Positions 23,524-32,019 of a DNA stretch of 64,000 nucleotides are shown here, one piece after another. The notes below the pieces were generated by a model. That model made no database searches. It had not been told where the DNA came from and worked only from the letters and a program-made list of their open reading frames with translations. Source of the stretch: JANMOK01 sp031415055 (GTDB lineage Bacteria > Pseudomonadota > Alphaproteobacteria > Rhodobacterales > Rhodobacteraceae); assembly GCA_031415055.1 (NCBI GenBank), contig JANOQZ010000043.1, positions 58,457-122,456 on the forward strand, given 5' to 3'. Positions within the stretch are counted from its first letter, which is position 1, and each line of letters opens with the position of its first letter. The translations under genes and the position numbers were made by a program.

Positions 23524-24030
23524 ATGCGGGTAATTGGCATTGATCCGGGGTTGCGGCGCACCGGCTGGGGCGTGGTTGATGTGGCGGGCTCGCGCATTTC
23601 GCACGTGGCGAACGGGGTTTGCTTGCCGTTGGGCGAGGAATTGGCGGTGCGGTTGTTTTCGCTGCATGGGCTGTTGAGCGCGGTTTTTGAACGCTGGCAG
23701 CCGGATGCGGCGGCGGTTGAGCAGACATTCGTAAACAAAGATGCCGCGGGAACTTTGAAACTGGGTCAAGCGCGCGGGATTTGTTTATTGGTGCCCGCGC
23801 AAGCCGGTCTGCCGGTAGCGGAATATGCGCCCAATGCGGTGAAAAAGGTGGTCGTTGGGGTGGGCCATGCCGAGAAACATCAGGTCGAAGCGATGGTGAA
23901 GCTGCAATTGCCCGGCGTGTTGATTGGTGGGGCCGATGCGGCGGATGCTTTGGCGGTGGCTTTGTGCCACGCGCATAACATGCGGTTCGCCGGGCGGCTG
24001 GAAGCGGCGATTGGGCGGGCTGTGGCATGA
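23524..24030 (+). CDS. ruvC: Holliday junction resolvase RuvC
   Basis: A 168-residue endonuclease that cleaves Holliday junctions symmetrically in recombination repair. The RNase H-like fold starts MRVIGIDPGLRRTGWGV with catalytic Asp7; VEQTFVNKD supplies a catalytic Glu, and ADAADALAVALCHAH near the end the remaining aspartates. The ATG at 23524 is chosen, as the open frame upstream is not family-like. It overlaps ruvA by four bases (ATGA) and heads the ruvCAB operon. Confidence 0.97.
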   Translation: MRVIGIDPGLRRTGWGVVDVAGSRISHVANGVCLPLGEELAVRLFSLHGLLSAVFERWQPDAAAVEQTFVNKDAAGTLKLGQARGICLLVPAQAGLPVAEYAPNAVKKVVVGVGHAEKHQVEAMVKLQLPGVLIGGADAADALAVALCHAHNMRFAGRLEAAIGRAVA

Positions 24031-24668
24031 TCGGCAAGGTGACCGGGCGGCTGGATTATAAGGCGGCGGATCATGTGTTGATCGATACCGGCGGGGTTGG
24101 CTATCTGGTTTATTGTTCCGAGCGGACTTTGGCGGTGATGCCTGCAGCGGGCGGCTTGGTTTCGCTGTATACCGAAATGGTGGTGCGTGAAGACTTGATG
24201 CAGTTGTTCGGCTTTCCGACCTTGGCCGAACGCGAATGGCATCGGCTGCTGACGACCGTGCAGGGCGTGGGCGCGAAGGCGGCCTTGTCGATTTTGGGCA
24301 CATTAGGCGCTGACGGGGCCAGTCGGGCGATTGCTTTGGGCGATGTTAATGCCATCCGCGCCGCACCGGGGATTGGGCCGAAGATCGCGCAACGGGTGAT
24401 ATTGGAACTGAAGGGCAAGGCACCGGTGGTGATGGCGATGGGTCTGCGCGGGTCTGCGCCGCTGATCGTGCCGGATGGGACGATGCCGTTTTCCGAGAAT
24501 GTGGCGGTGATTGATGACGATGCCGGCGCGAGTGCGGATGCTTTGTCGGCATTGATGAACCTGGGGTATCTGCCGGGCGACGCGGCTTCGGCGGTGGCGC
24601 AGGTGGGGGATGGGTCGGTTGGTGAAATTGTGCGGGCGGCGCTGAAATTGCTGGGGCCGAAGGGATGA
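24027..24668 (+). CDS. ruvA: Holliday junction branch migration protein RuvA
   Basis: A 213-residue protein that binds four-way junctions as a tetramer and loads RuvB. The OB-fold starts MIGKVTGRLDY; two helix-hairpin-helix motifs follow in RLLTTVQGVGAKAAL and IRAAPGIGPKIAQRVI; the C-terminal three-helix domain that contacts RuvB begins near ALSALMNLGY. Its start overlaps ruvC and its end overlaps ruvB, each by four bases, so the three are co-translated. Confidence 0.97.
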   Translation: MIGKVTGRLDYKAADHVLIDTGGVGYLVYCSERTLAVMPAAGGLVSLYTEMVVREDLMQLFGFPTLAEREWHRLLTTVQGVGAKAALSILGTLGADGASRAIALGDVNAIRAAPGIGPKIAQRVILELKGKAPVVMAMGLRGSAPLIVPDGTMPFSENVAVIDDDAGASADALSALMNLGYLPGDAASAVAQVGDGSVGEIVRAALKLLGPKG

Positions 24669-25708
24669 GCGTTTCCGACCCTGACCTTCGCCCCGAAAAA
24701 CGACCGGAGGATGACCGGGCGTTGAGGCCGCAATCGCTGGAGGAATTTGTTGGGCAAAGGGAGGCGCGGGCGAATTTGCGGGTGTTTATTGACTCGGCAC
24801 GGCAGCGCGGCAGCGCGATGGACCACACGCTGTTTTACGGGCCGCCGGGGTTGGGGAAAACCACGCTGGCGCAGATTGTGGCGCGGGAATTGGGGGTGAA
24901 TTTCCGCATGACCTCGGGTCCGGTGCTGGCCAAGGCCGGGGACTTGGCGGCGATCCTGACCAATCTGGAACCGCGCGACGTGCTGTTTATCGACGAGATT
25001 CACCGGCTGAACCCGGTGGTTGAGGAGATTTTGTATCCGGCGCTGGAGGATTTCGCGCTGGATCTGGTGATCGGCGCTGGGCCCTCGGCGCGGACGGTGC
25101 GCATTGACCTGCCGCAGTTCACACTGGTGGGGGCGACGACGCGGCTGGGGCTTTTGACCACGCCGTTGCGTGACCGCTTTGGCATTCCGACGCGGCTGGA
25201 GTTTTATGATGTCGATGAGTTGGTGTTGATTGTCGAGCGGGCGGCGCGGCTGCTGGGGGCCGAGGCGGCACCCGACGGGGCGCGGGAAATTGCGCGGCGG
25301 GCTAGGGGGACGCCACGGATTGCCGGGCGGTTGTTGCGACGCGTTGTCGATTTCGCGGTTGTTGAAGGCGACGGTCGGGTCACGCGGGCGCTGGCCGACC
25401 GGGCTTTGACCCGGCTGGGGGTCGATGACCTAGGGCTGGACGGGGCGGATCGGCGCTATCTGAGCCTGATCGCCGAGAGTTTTGGTGGCGGTCCGGTGGG
25501 GGTGGAGACGCTGGCAGCGGCCTTGTCGGAGCCGAGGGATGCGCTGGAAGAGGTGATCGAGCCGTTTTTGTTGCAGCAAGGGCTGGTGCAACGGACGCCG
25601 AGGGGGCGGGTTTTGGCGGCCAAAGCGTGGCGGCATTTGGGGTTGGAGATGCCGAAGGTGATTGTTCCGGGGGTGACGGCAGGGGATTTGTTTGAGGGGG
25701 GGAAGTGA
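24665..25708 (+). CDS. ruvB: Holliday junction ATP-dependent helicase RuvB
   Basis: A 347-residue AAA+ motor that drives branch migration with RuvA. The N-terminus RPQSLEEFVGQREARANL, Walker A GPPGLGKTTLA, Walker B FIDEIHRLN, sensor 1 GATTRLGLLTTPLRDRFG and the winged-helix C-terminus (TPRGRVLAAKAWRHLG) are all present. It is the last gene of ruvCAB. Downstream, an A/T-rich gap leads to an apparently acquired membrane protein gene. Confidence 0.98.
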   Translation: MSVSDPDLRPEKRPEDDRALRPQSLEEFVGQREARANLRVFIDSARQRGSAMDHTLFYGPPGLGKTTLAQIVARELGVNFRMTSGPVLAKAGDLAAILTNLEPRDVLFIDEIHRLNPVVEEILYPALEDFALDLVIGAGPSARTVRIDLPQFTLVGATTRLGLLTTPLRDRFGIPTRLEFYDVDELVLIVERAARLLGAEAAPDGAREIARRARGTPRIAGRLLRRVVDFAVVEGDGRVTRALADRALTRLGVDDLGLDGADRRYLSLIAESFGGGPVGVETLAAALSEPRDALEEVIEPFLLQQGLVQRTPRGRVLAAKAWRHLGLEMPKVIVPGVTAGDLFEGGK

Positions 25709-25959
25709 GGGGGCGCGCACGCGTGCCAGATCGTGTAATGTGTTGAAATTGAAGGATAAAATTTTTTGATTTAACTATATTTTAACCAGTTTTCCCGGCC
25801 AAGCATGACTGGTGGAAAGGTTAACGCAGCCGAAAAACCGAGACCGAAAAGGAGCGTTTGACAGCACTTTTGGGCGGGTTTATGGGGGAGTTAGGGCGGT
25901 TTTTGAAGGGTGTTAACTATTTGCGGCGGTGTGAGTTGAAGTAATCGAGGGAAATTAAC
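25709..25959. other. A/T-rich gap after ruvB
   Basis: This 251-base gap shifts abruptly from G/C-rich ruvB to A/T-rich sequence (TAAAATTTTTTGATTTAAC near 25760). It probably carries the promoter of the following gene. No terminator with a T-run, repeat of the ruvB end or small gene was found. Confidence 0.4.
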
Positions 25960-27750
25960 GTGGTCTGGCCACCAAGAAAGTTAGAGGATTTTGGGGAGCT
26001 TTTTCAGGCTGAACAGAAATTGCGAGAAGGTGTGGGGAGCGGGCTGCTCATTGAGGTTGGCAAGAACGTGCCACCAACCGAAAACATACCAGACGCCGTT
26101 TTAGTTCGGGCGAGCTTCATTCGATTTTTGGCATTGGGCGGATGCGACAATTGCCGCCCGCACGAAAAAGGACTTCAAATAAAAGGCGCATTCGTATTCG
26201 GGGATGGACCCGATGGAGCGGTCACAAAGGGCATCGACCTTCAAAATTGTGAACTTGCAGTAGACATAGTGCTTGTCGATTGTTTGGTTCCCGACAAAGT
26301 CAATCTTATCGCCGCACGTGCAAAATCAGTTGCCATGGTTGGATCATTTTTGCGCGGCGGTATTCAGGCGGATCGACTTGCAACAAAAGGTGGATTTTTT
26401 CTTCGGGAATCGCGAATATTCGGCGGAGCAAGCCTGCCCGGTGCGAACATAGTTGGCGACCTTGATTGTTCGGGCGCGACCTTTGAACCAACGAGAAATG
26501 AACAAGGCGAAGCGCTAGACGCTCTGTCTGCAGATGGAATGACAACCGGAGGGGCTGTCTTCCTCAAAGTTAAGAAAGCTTCCGGTACAGTAAGGCTCGT
26601 GGGTGCAAGACTTGGCGGTTATCTCGACTGCTCGGAGGCTGAGTTTGTTGCATTGAATGATGCCAAAGGAACGTCAGGAACGGCGCTTGTTATTGACGCT
26701 CTGGAGACCAAGCATGGGGTAACAATGGACCGCAGTAGTTTCAGCGGCGAAGTCCGAATGCTCGGTGCCGTTCTGGGTGGCGATCTTACTTGCAAAGGCG
26801 CGAGCTTTACCGCGAACCAAGACAAGAGCGGAAAGCCCGGAACTGCGTTTATCGTTGATGGCGCGAAGATTGGCGGAAAGCTTTATTTTTTGGACGTGAA
26901 GAAGGTTGAGGGCATATTCTCATTGTCTCAGGTCGAGGTTGGTAGCCTGTGCGACAGTCGCGAAAGTTGGCCAAGCGCAGGCAACTTAGTCCTAAACGAC
27001 TTCCGGTATGGCACTATCTTGATGGGGCCGCTGGACGCAAAGTCGCGTATAGAATGGCTGGCACTGCAGGACGCAAAACGTTTCGAGTCCGATTTTTTGC
27101 CGCAACCCTACGAACAATGCGCCAAGGTGTTGCGCGAGATGGGGCATCCGGCGGATGCGCGGGCAATTCTGATTGAGAAAGAGAAGTTGCAGCGCAAGGC
27201 GCGGCGAGCGAGCATTTGGAAAGGCGGCGGGGAGTTGCCGCGCTACGCGGTTTTAGCCAACATTTACAATCCTGTTGGCAGGTTCTGGCACCTGTTTTGG
27301 GACACGATCCTGAATGGAACCATCAAATACGGTCATCAACCCTTGTGGGCATTCGGATGGTTGCTTGATTTTTGGCTGATTGGGGCGGCTGTGTTCGCTT
27401 GGGCGGAGGGTGAACGCGATTTCAAACCGGGGTCGGTTTCGATTCTTGCCAGCAAAGAATGGGTGGGGTGCAGCGATGGAGAATACAAGAAAATAAAGTA
27501 CCGGTCGCAACTCGACTGCTACCTAAGCCAACCCGAAGCTGCGAGTTATCCGCCGTTCAATTCATTTATCTATTCGGCAGATACGCTGTTGCCAATCATT
27601 TCGTTGGGAATGGAAGCGAACTGGGTTCCTGACGACAAACAGTGGGCTGGGTGGTGGGCCTGGTGGTATTTGATTCTCCATATTATCCTTGGCTGGGCGC
27701 TGTCTTTGTTGGCGGTCGCGGGGTTTTCGGGGTTGGTGAAGCGCGATTGA
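25960..27750 (+). CDS. Beta-helix-like repeat protein with C-terminal membrane anchor
   Basis: A 596-residue protein beginning at GTG. Residues about 80-360 hold repeats with a G-x-L-D/T-C-x-G/E-A-x-F core, for example GGYLDCSEAEF and GGDLTCKGASF, alternating with VRLVGARLGG-like strands; this suggests a right-handed beta-helix related in style to pentapeptide or bactofilin folds. From about 430, two to three membrane helices (LWAFGWLLDFWLIGAAVFAW and WWYLILHIILGWALSLLAVAG) anchor the C-terminus. Related proteins are often labelled membrane-associated oxidoreductase without support. The 5' two thirds are A/T-rich and the 3' part is not. Function unknown. Confidence 0.75.
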   Translation: MVWPPRKLEDFGELFQAEQKLREGVGSGLLIEVGKNVPPTENIPDAVLVRASFIRFLALGGCDNCRPHEKGLQIKGAFVFGDGPDGAVTKGIDLQNCELAVDIVLVDCLVPDKVNLIAARAKSVAMVGSFLRGGIQADRLATKGGFFLRESRIFGGASLPGANIVGDLDCSGATFEPTRNEQGEALDALSADGMTTGGAVFLKVKKASGTVRLVGARLGGYLDCSEAEFVALNDAKGTSGTALVIDALETKHGVTMDRSSFSGEVRMLGAVLGGDLTCKGASFTANQDKSGKPGTAFIVDGAKIGGKLYFLDVKKVEGIFSLSQVEVGSLCDSRESWPSAGNLVLNDFRYGTILMGPLDAKSRIEWLALQDAKRFESDFLPQPYEQCAKVLREMGHPADARAILIEKEKLQRKARRASIWKGGGELPRYAVLANIYNPVGRFWHLFWDTILNGTIKYGHQPLWAFGWLLDFWLIGAAVFAWAEGERDFKPGSVSILASKEWVGCSDGEYKKIKYRSQLDCYLSQPEAASYPPFNSFIYSADTLLPIISLGMEANWVPDDKQWAGWWAWWYLILHIILGWALSLLAVAGFSGLVKRD

Positions 27751-28148
27751 AGCGCGGGCATTTGGGGTTAGTCGGGCGGAAGGGCGAAGCGGGTGCGTTA
27801 TTTTGGGGGTGAATGGTGCGCAAAATGCGCACCCTACGGCAGTGGCAATCGCTTGCGTTTCAGTATTGGCACGTGGGTCAAATGGAATGGATGCGGGGGC
27901 CTGCGGCTATGTCGAGGATGTCGCGCGGTGGGTTGATGTTGCGGACGTTTGAGATGGTGAAGCCCGTGCCGCGTTGAGGGGTTGGAATGAGTATTTGGGA
28001 AACCCCGAAATTGGGTGTTGGGGTGCCAAAGGCGGGCAAGCATTTGCGCGACTTCGCTGTTGGCGGATGAAAAATAGTCAAGCGTTAAGGGAACGAATGG
28101 CGCGTCCGACGGGTTGATAGACAGTCAACAATTCGCAAGGAGGCTGTC
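27751..28148. other. Intergenic stretch with REP-like element and possible gene remnant
   Basis: About 400 bases. It holds a REP-like palindrome at 27815-27833. On the minus strand, 27878-28081 reads GVSQILIPTPQRGTGFTISN then VRNINPPRDILDIAAGP, which has protein-like composition but no start signal and no partner domain, so it may be a remnant of a lost gene. The last bases carry the AAGGAGG of the following small gene. Confidence 0.4.
27815..27833. repeat. REP-like short palindrome
   Basis: GGTGCGCA and TGCGCACC form a perfect 8-base inverted repeat around AAA, followed by CTACGG. It belongs to the same general class as the elements at 17829 and 22950, but the stem differs. Confidence 0.6.
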
Positions 28149-28226
28149 ATGAAGGGAATTCTTTTGTGGGCGATTGGACTGCCAATCCCAATCATTATCG
28201 GGCTGTATCTGTTCGACTATTTGTAA
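28149..28226 (+). CDS. 25-residue single-helix membrane peptide
   Basis: A very small gene: a strong AAGGAGG at 28137-28143 lies five bases before the ATG, and the product is MKGILLWAIGLPIPIIIGLY followed by LFDYL and a stop. It is almost wholly one hydrophobic helix with a central Pro-Ile-Pro. Peptides of this shape recur in alphaproteobacteria as uncharacterised proteins. It ends six bases before the CPBP protease gene and may be co-transcribed with it. Confidence 0.65.
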   Translation: MKGILLWAIGLPIPIIIGLYLFDYL

Positions 28227-28232
28227 GGCGAA

Positions 28233-29114
28233 ATGGCGTTGGCGCAGGCGACTGGGTTTGATCATCCGGCACCGCCGGTATGGCTGCCACTGATCGCGTT
28301 CATTGCGCTTGCTTATGGCATTTCTTGGCTGATCTGGATGCCGCTGTGGCTGCCTGCTTTTGGGGTTCAGGGCCTGCCGGTGCTGCCGTTCAACCATGCA
28401 ATGGGCGCGTTCGGGCCGCTGTTGGCGGCGCTGGTTGTGACGGCCTATTTCGATGGTTGGTCGGGGGTCGCACGTTGGGGCGGGCGGCTTTTCCGTTTGG
28501 GGCCGCGTTTGTGGGTGGCGGCGGTGGCACTGTTCGGGCCGTTCGCGCTGCTTTTGATTGGGTTTGCCGTTGCCTATACTTGGAACGGCGCGAAGGTAGA
28601 TTTTGCGGCTATAGGACGTTCTTCGGAGTTTCCGGCATTTTCGGCTGTTGGCTTTCTTTTGTACAACATTCTGACTTTTGGTCTGGGCGAAGAAGCGGGA
28701 TGGCGCGGGTTCGCCTTGCCGCGATTGCAATCGCGGTACTCGGCGCTGGCGGCGTCGGCGATTATCGCCGTCATCTGGGCGCTGTGGCACCTGCCGTTGT
28801 TCGCCTATCGACCCGGATACGTCGGCATGGGGGTCGGCGGTATTATTGGCTGGTTGGTTAGTCTGGCAACTGGTGCGGTTTTGACGACGACTTTGTTCAA
28901 CGCCAGCAAAGGCAGCATTCTGGTTGTCGCGGCTTTTCATGCCGCCATCGACGTGGCGTTTACCAGCAGCGGGGCGTCGCTGGTGGTTATCAACACGTGC
29001 GGGGCGCTGATAACCCTTGCCGGGATCGCGGTCGTCGTCGTTTACGGTCGGGCAAACTTGTGGCGCGAAGGGCGAATGGTCTGGACAGAGCGGGGATTGG
29101 TGGAACATGCTTGA
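28233..29114 (+). CDS. CPBP family intramembrane metalloprotease
   Basis: A 293-residue polytopic membrane protein of the CPBP/Abi family. Motif 1 is EEAGWRG with Glu153, Glu154 and Arg158; motif 2 is ALWHLPLF with His187; motif 3 is FHAAID with His236 and Asp240. About eight membrane helices are predicted. Family members cleave CAAX-like or bacteriocin-related substrates in the membrane, or act in self-immunity; the substrate here is unknown. It lies between a tiny membrane peptide and ybgC, three bases before the latter. Confidence 0.9.
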   Translation: MALAQATGFDHPAPPVWLPLIAFIALAYGISWLIWMPLWLPAFGVQGLPVLPFNHAMGAFGPLLAALVVTAYFDGWSGVARWGGRLFRLGPRLWVAAVALFGPFALLLIGFAVAYTWNGAKVDFAAIGRSSEFPAFSAVGFLLYNILTFGLGEEAGWRGFALPRLQSRYSALAASAIIAVIWALWHLPLFAYRPGYVGMGVGGIIGWLVSLATGAVLTTTLFNASKGSILVVAAFHAAIDVAFTSSGASLVVINTCGALITLAGIAVVVVYGRANLWREGRMVWTERGLVEHA

Positions 29115-29117
29115 AGG

Positions 29118-29513
29118 ATGAGTTCGTTTCAACTTCGCGTCTATTACGAAGACACCGATCTGGCGGGGATCGTGTATTACGCCAATTATTTGAAGTTTAT
29201 TGAGCGTGGACGGTCGGAATTCGTGCGCGAGGCGGGGATTGACCAGCTTGCTTTGCGGGCGGCGGGGAAGTTTTTCGCCGTGCGCCGGGTTGAGGCGGAT
29301 TATTTGCAGGCCGCCAAGTTTGATGATGTGTTGGAGGTGTGCACGGCGGTGCGCGAGGTTGGTGGGGCGCGGGTCGAGATGGACCAATCGATCCTCCGCC
29401 AAGATGTCACAATATTTCAGGCGCGTGTGACGTTGGTTTGCCTTGATTTGCAGGGGAAAGCGGTGCGGATTCCGGCAGATATCCGCTCTCGCCTGAACGT
29501 GAACGCGGCTTGA
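29118..29513 (+). CDS. ybgC: Tol-Pal-associated acyl-CoA thioesterase YbgC
   Basis: A 131-residue hotdog-fold thioesterase, the usual first gene of tol-pal operons. LRVYYEDTDLAGIVYYANYL carries the catalytic Asp14, with ERGRSEFVREAGI following as in the family. YbgC hydrolyses acyl-CoA or acyl-ACP and is thought to act with phospholipid synthesis at the membrane. About 110 bases separate it from tolQ, so a second promoter may lie there. Confidence 0.95.
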   Translation: MSSFQLRVYYEDTDLAGIVYYANYLKFIERGRSEFVREAGIDQLALRAAGKFFAVRRVEADYLQAAKFDDVLEVCTAVREVGGARVEMDQSILRQDVTIFQARVTLVCLDLQGKAVRIPADIRSRLNVNAA

Positions 29514-29627
29514 GGCCGCATCGGGTAGACTTGTCCAAGGAAACGCTCCACAACGGCGTCAAAATAAGCTAGAAGTGGCCCGAAATCGCCACTTGAGAGC
29601 GATTATGGGCATTCGAGAGAGCAGCTA

Positions 29628-30332
29628 ATGGAAGCAGAAACGCTTGCGGCGGCGCAACAGGTCGATTTTTCGCTGTTGGCGCTGTTCATCCGCGCGACTT
29701 TTGTCGTCAAGATTGTGATGTTGATTTTGACCGCGGCCAGCTTCTGGTCCTGGGCAATCATCATCCAGAAATTCATCAATTATCGGGCGGCACGGTCTGA
29801 AACCAAGGAATTCGAGGAGGATTTTTGGTCGGGCCAGCCTTTGGATACATTGTATGACCGGATTGGCAAAGAACCGGAGTCTTCGTCGGAAAAGATTTTT
29901 GTCGCCGGTATGGCGGAATGGCGAAGGTCACATCGACAAGATGGCGGCATGATTGCGGGCGCACAGGCGCGGATTGACCGGGCGATGAACGTGGCACTGG
30001 GTCGGCAAAGCGACGAGTTGAACCGGGGGCTGACGTTTTTGGCGACGGTTGGGTCGATCAGCCCGTTCGTTGGCTTGTTTGGCACGGTTTGGGGCATCAA
30101 GAACGCCTTTGAAGAGATTGCCGCGCAGCAAAGCACCAATCTGGCGGTCGTTGCGCCGGGGATTGCCGAGGCACTGGTGGCGACGGCATTGGGGCTGTTG
30201 GCAGCGATCCCGGCGGTGATTTTCTATAACAAGCTATCGGGGGATGCCGACAAGCTGTCGGGTGAATACGAAGTGTTTGCCGATGAATTCTCGATGATCC
30301 TGTCGCGGCAAGTCGAAAGTGCGGGAGGCTGA
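29628..30332 (+). CDS. tolQ: Tol-Pal system proton-channel subunit TolQ
   Basis: A 234-residue inner-membrane protein of the MotA/TolQ/ExbB family. Three membrane helices are seen: FVVKIVMLILTAASFWSWAI, then ATVGSISPFVGLFGTVWGI, then AEALVATALGLLAAIPAVIF. With TolR it forms a proton-driven stator that energises TolA for outer-membrane constriction at division. The ATG at 29628 follows GAGAGAGCAGCTA. tolR follows two bases after the stop. Confidence 0.96.
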   Translation: MEAETLAAAQQVDFSLLALFIRATFVVKIVMLILTAASFWSWAIIIQKFINYRAARSETKEFEEDFWSGQPLDTLYDRIGKEPESSSEKIFVAGMAEWRRSHRQDGGMIAGAQARIDRAMNVALGRQSDELNRGLTFLATVGSISPFVGLFGTVWGIKNAFEEIAAQQSTNLAVVAPGIAEALVATALGLLAAIPAVIFYNKLSGDADKLSGEYEVFADEFSMILSRQVESAGG

Positions 30333-30333
30333 C

Positions 30334-30801
30334 ATGGGGGCGGGAACCATTGGTCAGGCCAAGCGTTCGGGGCGGTTAAGACGGTCAGCCGGGCACAAGC
30401 CGATGTCGGAAATCAACGTGACGCCGTTTGTCGACGTGATGCTGGTGCTGCTGATCATTTTCATGGTGGCGGCACCGTTGTTGACGGTGGGGGTACCCAT
30501 TGAATTGCCGAAAACGGCGGCTACTTCCTTGCCGACCGAGCAAGAAGAGCCGCTGACGCTGGCATTGACGGCGGACGGGACGGTGATGTTGCAGAATACC
30601 GAGATTGCTTTGGTTGATCTGATACCGAAGCTTAAGGCGATTGCGGCGGAGCGGACCAATGACAAGGTGTTTCTAAGAGCCGATGGATCGATTCCCTACG
30701 AGACGGTGATGCAGGTGATGGGGGCGCTGAACGCGGGTGGGTTCAACTCGATTGGGCTGGTCACCGACGGTGGCGGACCGACGTTTGATGGCGGGCAATA
30801 G
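30334..30801 (+). CDS. tolR: Tol-Pal system proton-channel subunit TolR
   Basis: A 155-residue ExbD/TolR protein: short basic N-terminus, a single helix with the proton-relay Asp34 in NVTPFVDVMLVLL, and a periplasmic domain with YETVMQVMGALNAGG. It pairs with TolQ as the stator. The start at 30334 (MGAGTIG) follows GGGAGG; an earlier in-frame ATG inside tolQ is unlikely. It lies in the middle of the tol operon. Confidence 0.95.
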   Translation: MGAGTIGQAKRSGRLRRSAGHKPMSEINVTPFVDVMLVLLIIFMVAAPLLTVGVPIELPKTAATSLPTEQEEPLTLALTADGTVMLQNTEIALVDLIPKLKAIAAERTNDKVFLRADGSIPYETVMQVMGALNAGGFNSIGLVTDGGGPTFDGGQ

Positions 30802-30813
30802 GTCGCGTGCGGC

Positions 30814-32019
30814 ATGAAACAGGGCGTTTCCATTTCTGGCGGAATGCATCTGGCGCTGATCCTGCTGCTGCTGCTGAGCGGATCATTGTTCGCCGCCAGC
30901 GATGCCACGCCAATTCTGGTTGCTGAAGTGTCGTTGATTTCGGCGGATGAGTTTGATGCAGCGGCGTCAGCCGCGCCCGATGTGCCTAGGGTTGACCCGG
31001 AGACTTTGCCTCAGCCTGATGTGGCGGCTTCGGATGCGGTAACACCAGATGCGGAGATTGCTCCGGAAGTTGCGACGGCGGATGTGGCGGACGCGCCCAG
31101 CGAGGCCGACGTGCAGCCCGATGTCAGCGGGGTGCAGGCCTTGGAAGCGCCGGTTGTTGAAGAACCGGTGCAGCCGGATGTATTGGCCGAGGATGCAGCG
31201 CCGTTAGGGACAAGTTTGGTGGAGCCGGTGGCGATTGGCAACGATGCGCCAAGCGAGAGTGTGACGCCAAGCGAGTTGGTGCCCGAAGACTCCGCCAGTG
31301 ACGCGCCGCGGATTGATACGGAATCGGCACCCGAACAGCCGGATGATGCGGCGACTTCGGAAACGGTGGTTGAGGAAACGGTGCCCGAAGAAGCGGTGGA
31401 TGTGGTGGTTGAAGAACCTACGCCTGCCGAAGCACCGGAAGAAGCGACGGTGGAGGTAACGCCGGAGGCGGTGGACGAGCAATCGGCTATGGCACCGGTG
31501 GCGGCATCGCGTCCGCGCGGGCGGCCAGCCAATTTAGAAGCGCAGGTCGATGCGGCGCGCGAAGCCGTTGCCGCAACCGAAGTGCAGGCGGCGGAGGATG
31601 CGCAGAAGGCCGCCGATGCGGCGGCGATTGAGGAAGCGTTGCAGGTGGCGGCGGCGGATGTGGTTGAAGAACCGGCTGCGGCGGCCTCGACCCCGTCGCT
31701 TGGGCCGAAACTGACGGCGGGTGAGAAGGATGGGCTGCGGTTGGCGGTGCAGAAATGTTGGAACGTTCCGGCGGGATTGGCGAATGCGGCGGAACTGGTG
31801 GTCGTGGTTGGCGTTGAATTGGCGCAGGACGGGTCACTGGTGGGATCGCCGTTTGCGATAGAGCCAACGGGTGATTTGGCACCCGGGTTCAAACAGGCGT
31901 TTGAGGCGGGACGGCGGGCGTTGATACGTTGTGCTCCCTACGACTTGCCGACGGATAAATATGAACAATGGCGCAACCTGGAAGTTGTGTTTAACCCCAA
32001 AAGCATGGTGGTGCGATGA
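30814..32019 (+). CDS. tolA: Tol-Pal envelope-spanning protein TolA
   Basis: A 401-residue protein with an N-terminal membrane helix (MHLALILLLLLSGSLFAAS), a long acidic Pro, Glu, Val and Ala rich spacer (about 50-230), an Ala-rich helical segment (about 230-290), and a C-terminal TonB/TolA-like domain (LRLAVQKCWNVPAG to LEVVFNPK). It bridges the inner membrane TolQR motor to TolB and Pal. The operon order and the C-terminal fold identify it; the spacer is poorly conserved, as usual. Confidence 0.93.
   Translation: MKQGVSISGGMHLALILLLLLSGSLFAASDATPILVAEVSLISADEFDAAASAAPDVPRVDPETLPQPDVAASDAVTPDAEIAPEVATADVADAPSEADVQPDVSGVQALEAPVVEEPVQPDVLAEDAAPLGTSLVEPVAIGNDAPSESVTPSELVPEDSASDAPRIDTESAPEQPDDAATSETVVEETVPEEAVDVVVEEPTPAEAPEEATVEVTPEAVDEQSAMAPVAASRPRGRPANLEAQVDAAREAVAATEVQAAEDAQKAADAAAIEEALQVAAADVVEEPAAAASTPSLGPKLTAGEKDGLRLAVQKCWNVPAGLANAAELVVVVGVELAQDGSLVGSPFAIEPTGDLAPGFKQAFEAGRRALIRCAPYDLPTDKYEQWRNLEVVFNPKSMVVR

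Noticed and set aside
25709..25960. A ruvB 3'-end repeat like those at nrdJ and rpsD
   Set aside because: No copy of the ruvB end was found before or after the membrane-protein gene, so this locus was not counted as the same kind of insertion.
28125..29402. A 425-codon open frame on the minus strand
   Set aside because: It lies opposite the CPBP protease and ybgC genes, which have clear motifs, and its own composition is that of an antisense frame.
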